A DNA stretch of 64,000 bases from the NCBI GenBank assembly GCA_016716265.1, contig JADJWQ010000002.1, forward strand, positions 643,001 through 707,000, in the 5' to 3' direction. The stretch's first letter is position 1, and each line of letters opens with the position of its first letter. The position numbers and the translations under genes are program-made. This document shows positions 1 through 8,130 of the stretch, piece after piece. The DNA is from Planctomycetota bacterium. GTDB taxonomy: Bacteria; Planctomycetota; UBA1135; UBA2386. The notes beneath the pieces were generated by a model, which was given only the letters and a program-made list of their open reading frames with translations, ran no database searches and was not told the origin of the DNA.

Positions 1-1560
1 CTCGACGGCGGCGCCCCGGACCTCGTGGGCCACGCGCTCGGGGAGGGTTCCGAGCGCGTGCGGCACCGCGTCCGCGCGGCGATCGCCGCCGATGTCGAGC
101 TCGCCGCCGAGTTCGCGGCGACGCGCGACGTGCTCGAGACGCTGCGCGGGCTCGGCGACGTGCGGCCGACCGGCCGCGTGCGGCGGGCGCTGGCGCTCGC
201 GGCGCGGCGGCGGATCCGCCTGCGCGGCGGTCCGGCGGTCACCTGGCGCGACCGCGTCGACGTCGCGCTGCGCGTCGCCGCGGTCGCGGTGCTCTGGTTC
301 GGCATCACCTGGGGCGTGTTCGGCGCCGGGCTCGCCGGGCTGCTCGGGGCGCGCGCTCCGCAGGGCGGTCCGGAGGACGTGCCGGAGGTCGGGCTGCGGC
401 TCGCGTTCGCGGGGCAGGTGTCCGGCGGCTTGCGGCTCGGCGGCGAGCTGCGCGCGGCGCTGCTCGACGGCGAGCTGCCGGTCGCCGATGCGAGCTTCCG
501 CTCCGCCTACGAGCAACTCACCGGCGTCGCGCTGCCCGACCGCTTCGAGACGTGGCTGTGCGCCGACAACCTGCTGTCGCGGCTGCGTCGCGAGTCGGTG
601 CTGCGGATGTCCGCCGAGGAGCGCGCGCGCGCGCGCCGGGCGACCGGCGTGCCCGATCTCGAGGCGCGCACGGCCGCGCTCGCAGCGATCGTGGCGTCGC
701 GCACGGAGGCGGCGCTCGTCGCGTCGCACGCGAGTGGCCCGGCGACGGCGGGTCCGGGCACGTCGGGGCCGGCGCTGCGCGACATCGCGCTCGGGTTGCG
801 CGGCCTGCTGGCGGCCGGGTCGACCACCGGCGAAGGGCCGCACCGGCTGGTGGTGCAGGAAGCCGTGCTGCACCTGATGGACGCGCTGAAGGCGAGCCGG
901 GACGCCGCCGGGCGGAGCGGCCCGGCGAGCGCCCTGCGCGGGCGGCTCGACGACGGCGAGCGGATCGTCGCGCTCGCCGCGCTGTCCGACGTGGCGGTCG
1001 TCGACGGCGGGACGGTCGCGAGCTTCGTCGCCGCGGAGGTCGATCGGATCGCGCTCGACACGCTGCGCGCGCCGGCGGACGGCGGGCGGCCCGGGCTGCT
1101 GCACTGGGGCACGCCGGTCGGTGCGCTCGGCGATGCCGGCCGCGTGCTGCAGCTGGCCCCGGCGTTCGGCGCCAGCGCCGACCTCGCGTTCCGCACGCGG
1201 CTGCTGGTCGCCGCGCACCTCGTCGAGCGGCTGGCGCGCCGGCCGGACGTCGAGCGGCCGGACCTGCTGGTGGCGCAGCTGTACGGGTTCGGCGATCTGA
1301 TCGACCGGCGCGAGACCGATCGCCGGCTGTCGCTGTGGCGCGCGCGCCATCTGCGCCCCGACTTCGTCGCGGTGCACCAGCTGGCGTGGAGCAGCTACCC
1401 GGTGCGCCCGGGCTGGGCCGACTTCCAGGCCGAGCTGCGCGAGCTCGGCGGACAGCCGACGCCGGACGGCCTCGGTGACGCGGCCGCGCTGCTGCTCGCG
1501 CTGTGCACGAACGTCGCAGCACCCGGTGTGTGGGACGCGATGAGCGTCGCGGGCCTCTGA
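1..1560 (+). CDS. Membrane protein with anti-sigma-factor-like N terminus (5' partial)
   Basis: The frame is open to the left edge, so the true start is outside the window and 519 residues are visible. The first 75 or so residues are helical and rich in Asp, Glu, Ala and Arg, and resemble the cytoplasmic start of planctomycete anti-sigma-like proteins; no zinc-binding Cys/His pair is visible, so this is only a resemblance. One hydrophobic segment follows at about residues 88-118 (VALRVAAVAVLWFGITWGVF and onward). The remaining 400 residues would then be outside the cytoplasm. They are Ala- and Leu-rich and match no domain I recognise. It ends 111 bases before the start chosen for the TolC-type gene. 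Function unknown. Confidence 0.6.
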   Translation, partial: LDGGAPDLVGHALGEGSERVRHRVRAAIAADVELAAEFAATRDVLETLRGLGDVRPTGRVRRALALAARRRIRLRGGPAVTWRDRVDVALRVAAVAVLWFGITWGVFGAGLAGLLGARAPQGGPEDVPEVGLRLAFAGQVSGGLRLGGELRAALLDGELPVADASFRSAYEQLTGVALPDRFETWLCADNLLSRLRRESVLRMSAEERARARRATGVPDLEARTAALAAIVASRTEAALVASHASGPATAGPGTSGPALRDIALGLRGLLAAGSTTGEGPHRLVVQEAVLHLMDALKASRDAAGRSGPASALRGRLDDGERIVALAALSDVAVVDGGTVASFVAAEVDRIALDTLRAPADGGRPGLLHWGTPVGALGDAGRVLQLAPAFGASADLAFRTRLLVAAHLVERLARRPDVERPDLLVAQLYGFGDLIDRRETDRRLSLWRARHLRPDFVAVHQLAWSSYPVRPGWADFQAELRELGGQPTPDGLGDAAALLLALCTNVAAPGVWDAMSVAGL

Positions 1561-1671
1561 CGGTCGCCGCGCCCTGCGGCTCCGCTCGAGCGCGTCGTTG
1601 CTCCGATCGCGCGGTTGGTCGAACATGGCCGTTCCCCGTCGCCGAACCGACCCCGCTGCGACCCTGACCCG

Positions 1672-3294
1672 ATGCTCCCACCGCGCGTTCGCTCCGTCGT
1701 CCTGCTCGCCCTGTGCGCCGCCGCGACCGGACCCGGAGGTGTTCGGCTGGGCGCCCAGGAGGGCGCACCACCGACCCGGCAGCAGCCCGACCAGGCTCCC
1801 CAGCAGCCCGAGCCGGTCCGGCGGGACACGGCGCGCGCGGTGTTCGCCGACCCGGCGACGATCCCGATCCCCTCGGACGGCGGTGACCGCGAGGTGCGCA
1901 GGCTGACCCTCGAGGACGCGCTGCGCTACGGCCGCGTGCACAACCTGTCGCTGCTCGCGGAGTCGCTGACGCCGGAGCAACTCGGCGAGGACGTCCGGAT
2001 CCGTGACGCGTTCTTCGAGCCGGAGCTGTTCGGGTCGGCGAGCTACACCGACTCGCAGAGCCCGCCCCGCAACGCGTTCCAGCCGGCGATCCAGCGCAAG
2101 ACGCTGAGCGGCGACATCGGCTTGCGCCAGCGGCTGTCGACCGGTGCGCTGTACGAGCTGACCTTCACGCCCCTGCGCGTGCGGCAGACGTCGTCGCTCG
2201 CGGGTGCGTTCCCGGAGGAGCAATACTCGGCCGAGTTCGCCGCGCGCATCACGCAGCCGCTGCTCCGCGGTGGCTGGGGCGCGTCGAACCTCGCCGACCT
2301 GCGCGTGGCCGAAGCGTCGTTGACGTCCGGCCAGTCGCGGTTCGAGCGGACCGTGCAGGACACGCTCATCCAGATCGTGCAGGCGTATTGGGAGCTCGTG
2401 TTCGCGCGCGAGGACTACCGCGTGACGGTGCAGGCGCTCGACCTCGCCCGGGAGCAGCTGCGGATCACCAATGAGCGGATCCGCGTGCGCGAGCTCGCGG
2501 AGCGCGATCGGGTGTTCGACGAGGCGGACGTCGCGCGGCGCCAGGAGGCGTTGATCCGTGCCGAGAACGCGATCCTGCAGCGCGAGGACGAGCTGCGCAA
2601 TCTGATGCTCGACGACAGCGACGGCCGGTTGTGGATGCTCAATCTGCAGCCGACCTCGCCGATCGAGGGCGAGTTCGCGGCACCGGAGCTCGACTGGCGC
2701 GAAGCGTCGCGTGGCGCGCTGCGGCTGCGGCCCGACCTCGTCGCATTGCGGGCGGATGTGCGCCAGGCCGAGATCGCGTACGAAAGGGCCGCGCAGGACG
2801 TGCTGCCGCAGCTCGACCTGGTCGGCTCGTACACCTCCGACGGTGTCCGCGAGAACTTCGACGACGCCTTCGGGGACGCCGCCGGCATCGAGTTCCCGGA
2901 CTGGTCGGTCGCGCTGCAGTTCTCGGTGCCGATCGGCAACACCGCGGCGCGAGCTGCGCGCGAGCGTGCGGCATTGGGACTCGAGCAGGCGCGCCGCCGC
3001 CTGTACGCGGCCGAGCTCGACGTGACGCGCGAGGTGCGCACCGCGCTGCGCGACCTGACGACGGCAGCGCAGGCGATCGCCGCGTCGCGCGAGTCGGTGC
3101 GGCTGGCGGAGACGCAGCTCGACACCGAGCGCGAGCGGCTGCGGGTCGGGCGCGGGACGATCTTCGAGGTGCAGCAGCGCAACCAGGAGCTCCTCGACGC
3201 CCGGCAGCAGCTGCTGCGCAACCAGATCGACTTCCGGGTCAACGAGTCGCGGCTGCGCTACGTGCAGGGCATCCTGCAGGCGCCGGATGCGTAG
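1672..3294 (+). CDS. TolC-family outer-membrane efflux protein
   Basis: Encodes 540 residues from the ATG at 1672, chosen because it places a signal peptide (MLPPRVRSVVLLALCAAA...LGAQ) at the very N terminus; an in-frame GTG at 1615 would add 19 non-hydrophobic residues. The mature protein has the outer membrane efflux protein (OEP) pattern: 'LTLEDALRYGRVHNLSLLAE' near residue 75, then long helical stretches rich in Arg, Glu, Ala and Gln with two repeats. The second repeat ends in the typical 'LAETQLDTERERLRVGRGT' helix and 'FEVQQRNQELLDARQQLL'. The family forms trimeric outer-membrane channels for type I secretion or RND export. No membrane-fusion or pump gene is adjacent here, so the substrate cannot be inferred. 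Confidence 0.88.
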   Translation: MLPPRVRSVVLLALCAAATGPGGVRLGAQEGAPPTRQQPDQAPQQPEPVRRDTARAVFADPATIPIPSDGGDREVRRLTLEDALRYGRVHNLSLLAESLTPEQLGEDVRIRDAFFEPELFGSASYTDSQSPPRNAFQPAIQRKTLSGDIGLRQRLSTGALYELTFTPLRVRQTSSLAGAFPEEQYSAEFAARITQPLLRGGWGASNLADLRVAEASLTSGQSRFERTVQDTLIQIVQAYWELVFAREDYRVTVQALDLAREQLRITNERIRVRELAERDRVFDEADVARRQEALIRAENAILQREDELRNLMLDDSDGRLWMLNLQPTSPIEGEFAAPELDWREASRGALRLRPDLVALRADVRQAEIAYERAAQDVLPQLDLVGSYTSDGVRENFDDAFGDAAGIEFPDWSVALQFSVPIGNTAARAARERAALGLEQARRRLYAAELDVTREVRTALRDLTTAAQAIAASRESVRLAETQLDTERERLRVGRGTIFEVQQRNQELLDARQQLLRNQIDFRVNESRLRYVQGILQAPDA

Positions 3295-3319
3295 GGCTGG
3301 CGCCGCCCGCGGGTGCGGG

Positions 3320-3336
3320 TCGGGGCGTGACCCCGA
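3320..3336 (+). promoter_or_regulatory. Small hairpin before the HEAT lipoprotein gene
   Basis: TCGGGG / CCCCGA form a 6-bp stem around a CGTGA loop, 26 bases after the TolC-type stop and 26 bases before the next start codon. There is no T-tract, so it is not a clear intrinsic terminator. A good ribosome site, AGGAG at 3351-3355, follows it and supports the ATG at 3362. Confidence 0.3.
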
Positions 3337-3361
3337 GCTGGCGAGGGATTAGGAGCGCGCG

Positions 3362-5131
3362 ATGCGGACGGCACCGATGCACTGGATCACGAACGACGGA
3401 ACCGCGCGACGGCTTCGTCTCGCCGCCCTCCTGCTGGCAGGCCTCGCGGTCGTCGGCTGCCGAGGCGAGTCCGCGGGGCCCGCGGGCGGCGGGCCCGCCG
3501 CGACGGCGCCGGCGCGCGGGGGCAGCGCGGGGCCGAGCGGCGACGACACGATCGCCGGCGCGGACGCGCACCCGTACGGGTTCGCCGTCTGGCACGAGGA
3601 CTTCCCGGGCGCGCCGGAGCACCCGGCGCTGTCGCCGCGGGTGCCGGGACGCACCTACGTCAGCACCCGCGCGCAGGCGCTCGACGCGGTCGTGTCGAAG
3701 CTGCAGGGGAACTGCACGCGCAACGCGTGGCTGTTCGCACGCGACGTGTTCTCGCGCGCGCGGGGCGAGGCGGTCGTCTCGGCGCTCGTCAGGGCGTTGG
3801 AGCTCGCGCTGCAGTCGCCGACCGGCGCGGACCACGCCGAGAACCTGCTCGGCGCGCTGGCCCAGGTGGGCGACCCCGCGGCGTGTCCGGCGGTGCTGCG
3901 CGCGCTCGACCACCACAGCGACGCGATCCGTGACGCGGCGATGGACACGCTGCAGTACTGCGGCGATGCGGCGGCGCTGCTGCGGGCCTGGGAGCTGATC
4001 GACCGGGCCGGCGGGCGGGGGCTCGCGGCGTGGATCCGCGGCGCGGCACGCGCGCTGCCACCCGACGAGTTCGTGCCGAGGTTCCGCGCGATCCTCGCCG
4101 ACCGGCGGCTGGCGAGCGTGCACCGCGTCGTGCTCGAGGAGGCGGTGAAGCTGCCAGCCGCGCTCGCGCTGTCGATCTTCTCGAACCTGGTCGGGCAGGA
4201 GCCGGCCGAGCTGCGCGCGACGATCGCCGTGCTGCGGCACCTGACCGGCGACGGCGGTGGCTCGGTGCTGGTGCGCGACATCCTGCTCCAGGAGGCTCCG
4301 CAGTCACGGATCTCCGCCGTGCAGGCATTGCGGATCGGTGGGGCGCGGGACTTCCTCGACGAGCTGCTCCGGCTGACCGAGGACCCGGACCCGACCGTGC
4401 GGCTCGAGACCGTCAAGACGCTCGCGGCGATCCCCGGCGAGACCGTCGACCTCGCACTCGACTCGCGCACCGAGGACGAGTTCATCGACGTGCGTCGCGC
4501 GGCGTTGACCGCCCTCGCGGCGCGCGGCTTCGACCGACCGCTGCAGGATCTGGCCGAGCAGGTGCGGCGCGGTACCGGCTCGCGCGTGCAGGCGGCACTC
4601 GAGGACCTCGTCGCGGCGCGCTACGTGGGCACGATCCCGGCGGTCGTCGAGCGGCTGCGCGGCACGACCGGCCGCGAGCGCGAAGGGCTCCTCCGTGCGA
4701 TGGCGCTGACGACCTGTGCCGAGGCCTTCGGCCCATTGCGCGACGAGCTGCTGTCCGACGAGCCGTACGCGGTCGAGCAGCACGAGTTCGTCGCCTATCT
4801 GATGGCCAATTGCCGTGGTGCGGAGCTGGCGGTGGTCGAGCTGTTCGACGACCTGCCGCGCGACGACTATCGCCGCCGTGCGTGGCTCGTGCAGACGCTC
4901 GCGAACATCGCGGCGGACCGCGCCGAGGCGGACGCCCGGGAGACGATCTACGGTCTGTTCCGCCGGCTGCTGCGCGATCGCGAGGAGATCCCGCAGATGC
5001 GCCTGCTCGCATTGGAGTATCTGCGCCGCGACCTGACCTTCGACGACGTGGTGCCTCTCCGCGCGCAGCTGACCGACGAGGAGCCGCCGATGCGCGCGGC
5101 GCTGGCCGACTTCCTGTTCGAGTACTTCTGA
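3362..5131 (+). CDS. Lipoprotein with HEAT repeats
   Basis: Encodes 589 residues. The ATG at 3362 has AGGAG six bases upstream. Residues 1-38 are a lipoprotein signal: basic start, hydrophobic run, and lipobox LAVVGC, so the mature protein should be acylated at Cys38. A low-complexity Gly/Ala/Pro linker follows. From about residue 140 onward the protein is a chain of HEAT-like helical pairs ('AENLLGALAQVGDPAACPAV', 'ISAVQALRIGGARDFLDELL', 'VRLETVKTLAAIPGETVDLA'). Such solenoids bind other proteins; no enzyme motif is visible. It lies 67 bases after the TolC-type gene on the same strand and could share its transcript. Function unknown beyond a probable periplasmic scaffold. Confidence 0.75.
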   Translation: MRTAPMHWITNDGTARRLRLAALLLAGLAVVGCRGESAGPAGGGPAATAPARGGSAGPSGDDTIAGADAHPYGFAVWHEDFPGAPEHPALSPRVPGRTYVSTRAQALDAVVSKLQGNCTRNAWLFARDVFSRARGEAVVSALVRALELALQSPTGADHAENLLGALAQVGDPAACPAVLRALDHHSDAIRDAAMDTLQYCGDAAALLRAWELIDRAGGRGLAAWIRGAARALPPDEFVPRFRAILADRRLASVHRVVLEEAVKLPAALALSIFSNLVGQEPAELRATIAVLRHLTGDGGGSVLVRDILLQEAPQSRISAVQALRIGGARDFLDELLRLTEDPDPTVRLETVKTLAAIPGETVDLALDSRTEDEFIDVRRAALTALAARGFDRPLQDLAEQVRRGTGSRVQAALEDLVAARYVGTIPAVVERLRGTTGREREGLLRAMALTTCAEAFGPLRDELLSDEPYAVEQHEFVAYLMANCRGAELAVVELFDDLPRDDYRRRAWLVQTLANIAADRAEADARETIYGLFRRLLRDREEIPQMRLLALEYLRRDLTFDDVVPLRAQLTDEEPPMRAALADFLFEYF

Positions 5132-5155
5132 CCGGTGCGCGGTGCGGACGCGCCG

Positions 5156-5779
5156 TCAGCGATCGACCAGCTCGGCCGGCAGGATCAGCCAGCGCTCGTC
5201 GCTGCGCGCGCGGTAGTCGGAGGCACCGCCGAGCTCGGCGATGCCCTGCCGGGGGACGCCGGAGCCGCCCTCGGGCATCCGCTCGCGGCCGGCGTAGCCG
5301 ACGCCCAGGTTGCGCGTGTAGGCGACCCGTCCCCACTCCGGCGCGAGGAACACCGAGCGGCCCGGCGGCAGCAGCGTGCGCGGCCAGCCGTACGACTCGA
5401 GCGGGAGCCGCGCAGCGGAGTCCCAATCGGCGGGCCGCAGCACCGGCGGTGGACAGCGCACGATGCGGAACAGGTAATGACGGTTGCCGAACAGCGGTGG
5501 GCCGTCGCCGGGCTCGAGACGGGGCAGGTCGGACAGCGGGTGGCCGCGCTCGCGGCAGCGGCGCTGCAGGTCGCGCTCGAGCGCCGCGACGGCGGTGCGG
5601 TCGTCGACGTCGATCGGCGCGGCCGCGATCGCGGTGCGCAACAGCTCGATCGTCACCTCGAGCGCGCGGTCCTCGACGCGCACGGCGCGGCGGCCCGACC
5701 AGGTCGGCAGCCAGAACGTCGCCAGCAACGCGAGCAGGCCGACGCCGACGAGCAGGTTAGTGAGGTTGGGGGGGCGCAC
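5156..5779 (-). CDS. Membrane-anchored hypothetical protein
   Basis: Encodes 207 residues from a GTG at 5779. One N-terminal hydrophobic segment (residues 7-24, NLLVGVGLLALLATFW) is followed by a helical stretch and a soluble region of about 170 residues outside the membrane. The layout recalls a pseudopilin, but there is no G-F-T-L-x-E cleavage motif, so I do not call it one. The C-terminal half contains 'GNRHYLFRIVRCPPPVLR' and 'FLAPEWGRVAYTRNLGVGYA', which I do not recognise. It converges on the HEAT lipoprotein gene with a 24-base gap and is divergent from cca. A dispersed repeat copy (5785-5835) starts just upstream of its start codon. Confidence 0.6.
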   Translation of the reverse strand: MRPPNLTNLLVGVGLLALLATFWLPTWSGRRAVRVEDRALEVTIELLRTAIAAAPIDVDDRTAVAALERDLQRRCRERGHPLSDLPRLEPGDGPPLFGNRHYLFRIVRCPPPVLRPADWDSAARLPLESYGWPRTLLPPGRSVFLAPEWGRVAYTRNLGVGYAGRERMPEGGSGVPRQGIAELGGASDYRARSDERWLILPAELVDR

Positions 5780-5784
5780 GGTCA

Positions 5785-5835
5785 GCGCGGATGATCCACG
5801 AGATCCCCGCTGCGGTCACGCAAGTCGCCGGCTGG
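5785..5835 (+). repeat. Dispersed intergenic repeat, copy A
   Basis: About 50 bases beginning GCGCGGATGATCCACGAGAT. The stretch CTGCGGTCACGCAA and the end GGCTGG recur almost unchanged in copy C (50996-51046, opposite strand), and the first 20 bases recur in copy B (50867-50919). It lies in the divergent gap between the membrane-anchored gene and cca. A possible -10 element, TAGACT at 5855-5860, lies 20 bases downstream. Confidence 0.55.
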
Positions 5836-5876
5836 CGGCGCGGGTGCGCTCCGGTAGACTCCGCGACGGCGACGCG

Positions 5877-7106
5877 ATGGACCGACCGCAGCGGCTCGAG
5901 CTCGAACTGCCGGACCTCGTGCGGGACGCGGTCGAGGCGCTGCGCGCTCGTGGCGGCCGGGTGTGGCTGGTCGGCGGGAGCGTGCGCGACGCGCTGCTCG
6001 GCCTGCCGGTGTCCGACTGGGATCTCACGACCGACCTCGCGCCAGCCGCCGCGGCGGCCGGCTTGCGCGCGGTGCTGCCCGAGCGCGGGCGCAGCGAAGA
6101 GGACGAGCTCGGCGTCGTGCGCTTCGCGGATCGCGCCGGCCTCGAGCTCAGCGTGTCGACGCTGCGGGTCGAGCGCGCCTACGGGCCCGACCGCCGGCCG
6201 CGTCGGGTGACGTTCGTCACCGAGCCGGCCCGCGACGCGATGCGGCGCGACTTCACGGTCAACGCGATCTACGCGGCGTTGCCGGATGGCGCACTGCTGG
6301 ACCCCTGCGGCGGGCTGCCCGACCTGGTCGCGCGCCGGCTGCGCACGGTCGGCGAGCCGGCGGGGCGGTTCCGTGAGGACCCACTGCGGATCCTGCGCGC
6401 GCTGCGCTTCGCGGTCGCGCGCGGACTGACGATCGAGCCGGCGACCGCCGCGGCGCTCTCGGAGCTCGCGCCGCGCGTCGCCGACCTGTCCGGCGAGCGC
6501 CGACTCGACGAGACGCTGCGGATCCTGGCCGTCGGTCGCGGGGCCGGCCTCGCTGCCCTGCACGGGTGGGGCGTGCTGGCGGCGGTGGCACCGGCGCTGA
6601 CGCCGCACGCGGCCAGTGAGCTCGCGCGTCGCGGCGCGGCTCTCGACGCGCTGCCGGCGGCCGCCCCGGCGGCCGCGCTGCTCACGGCGGCGACGCTCGG
6701 CCTGCCGGCGGGCCCGCGCGAGGCGGCGCTGCGCGCGCTGCACGCGCCCGCCTCGCTCGCGCGCGACGTGCGGGCCCTCCATGCAGCGGTGGCAGCGGAG
6801 CCCGACGTCGCGCTCGTGCTGCGCGGGGTCGACCCGGCGTTGCGCGCTGCCGCGCTGCCGGCGCTGTGCGGCGCGGACGCCGCCCGTCGCCTGGAGGCCG
6901 AGCTCGAGCTGCTGCACCTGCCCGGGCTCGACGGCCACGCGGTGCTCGCCACCGGGGTGCCCCCGGGGCCGGCGATTGCGGCCGTGCTCCGCTTCGCACG
7001 GGGGTGGCTGCTCGACTCCGGCCGGCGCGACCCGGCTGCGGTGCGGGACGCGATCGCGGCCGGCGTGGCAACGGTGGTCAAGCGTTCGCCGGGCGACGGT
7101 CGATAG
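5877..7106 (+). CDS. cca: CCA tRNA nucleotidyltransferase / poly(A) polymerase family
   Basis: Encodes 409 residues. The ATG at 5877 starts the protein just before the class II nucleotidyltransferase core. The motifs are GGSVRDALLG (nucleotide binding), DWDLTTD (the two catalytic metal-binding aspartates), RRDFTVNAIY, and the DP.GG...L segment that ends the head domain. These are followed by an RF.EDPLRILRALRFA motif that discriminates ATP and CTP. The enzyme adds or repairs the 3' CCA end of tRNAs. The C-terminal 150 residues are Ala/Leu-rich helices typical of the tail. No HD phosphohydrolase domain is visible. A possible -10 (TAGACT, 5855) is only 16 bases from the ATG, so the leader is very short. 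Confidence 0.92.
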   Translation: MDRPQRLELELPDLVRDAVEALRARGGRVWLVGGSVRDALLGLPVSDWDLTTDLAPAAAAAGLRAVLPERGRSEEDELGVVRFADRAGLELSVSTLRVERAYGPDRRPRRVTFVTEPARDAMRRDFTVNAIYAALPDGALLDPCGGLPDLVARRLRTVGEPAGRFREDPLRILRALRFAVARGLTIEPATAAALSELAPRVADLSGERRLDETLRILAVGRGAGLAALHGWGVLAAVAPALTPHAASELARRGAALDALPAAAPAAALLTAATLGLPAGPREAALRALHAPASLARDVRALHAAVAAEPDVALVLRGVDPALRAAALPALCGADAARRLEAELELLHLPGLDGHAVLATGVPPGPAIAAVLRFARGWLLDSGRRDPAAVRDAIAAGVATVVKRSPGDGR

Positions 7107-7202
7107 GAGACCGGGACGTGCCGGCACCGGTCTGCCGGTCGTGCTCCGTCCGTGGCCGGTTCGGCACCGCGCGCCCTGCCGGCCACCCCCGAGGTGCGAG
7201 CG

Positions 7203-8078
7203 ATGAACAGCGGAAACCCGGATCGATTCGAGAACTATCGCCGCGAACGCAACCGTCGGCGGCTGGACGCCGGGCCCGTGCGGGACCTCGGGCGCAACGC
7301 GAACGTGCTGCGCCAGATCGAGGAGGCGGAGGCGCGCGAGGCGCGCAACGCGCGGCTGACGCGGGAGGTGCAGGAGTTCTTCGAGGACGCGACGCGCACC
7401 GCCGCCGGCATCGTGTCGCAGGTCGCGCAGAGCGCCGAGCAGGAGCTGCAGCACCAGATCGCGCGGGAGATGTCGGAGTTCCTGACCGCGACGATCCAGC
7501 GCGCGCAGGAGTTCGTCCAGCTGATGCAGCAGCAGGGCGGCCGGGTGTCGTCGCAGGACCTCGAGCCGCACGTGCGCAATCTGGTCGGTTCGAAGCTCGA
7601 CGAGTTCCGGTGGGCGGGCACGGCGCAGGTCCGCGATCAGCACATCGGCCTCGACCCGTTCCGGATCGACGTCGGGACGCCGCAGAGCGCGCACGAGGCC
7701 AGCGGCCAGGACGACGACGCCGGTGGTCCGGTCCGGGGGGGCGCGCGCGGCCGTGGCGAGGACGACGACGACGGGACGCGGCGGCTCGACTACGAGCACC
7801 TGCCGCTCGAGATCGAGGTCGTCGGCGGTGACGAGGCGACGGCGGAAGACGCGCCGGACCCGATCGAGGGCCACTTCATCGCGGAAGCGCTCGGCCTCGA
7901 CCAGCTCGCGGACGAAGAGGTCGGGCTCCCGAGCGACGCGCCGGCGGTCGTGCTGTGGTTCGAGCGCCTCGCCGGCGACCCCGAGCAGCTGAAGACCGCG
8001 CTCCGGGTCCTGGTGCACTACGACGCGATGACCAAGGCCGAGGCGCGCCAGATCTTCCAGGAGACGGTCGGGACCTGA
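7203..8078 (+). CDS. Coiled-coil hypothetical protein
   Basis: Encodes 291 residues from the ATG at 7203; an in-frame GTG at 7152 would add 17 residues with no conserved look. Residues 1-35 are very basic (RFENYRRERNRRRL). Residues 38-140 form a long amphipathic helix rich in Glu, Gln and Ala ('QVAQSAEQELQHQIAREMSE'), probably a coiled coil. The second half is acidic, with runs of Asp (for example DDDDGTRRLDYEHLPLEIEV), and ends in a helical region. No signal peptide, membrane segment or enzymatic motif is visible. A 6-bp hairpin (CCGGCA/TGCCGG, 7121-7138) lies between it and cca. Function unknown. Confidence 0.65.
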   Translation: MNSGNPDRFENYRRERNRRRLDAGPVRDLGRNANVLRQIEEAEAREARNARLTREVQEFFEDATRTAAGIVSQVAQSAEQELQHQIAREMSEFLTATIQRAQEFVQLMQQQGGRVSSQDLEPHVRNLVGSKLDEFRWAGTAQVRDQHIGLDPFRIDVGTPQSAHEASGQDDDAGGPVRGGARGRGEDDDDGTRRLDYEHLPLEIEVVGGDEATAEDAPDPIEGHFIAEALGLDQLADEEVGLPSDAPAVVLWFERLAGDPEQLKTALRVLVHYDAMTKAEARQIFQETVGT

Positions 8079-8130
8079 GCGCGGGCACGCCCGGCGCCGT
8101 GCGCCGGTATCCTCGATCGCGCGCGATCCC

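Noticed and set aside
5156..5779. Pseudopilin outside the secretion operon
   Set aside because: It has a single N-terminal TM segment like a pseudopilin, but lacks the Gly-Phe-Thr-Leu-x-Glu cleavage site.
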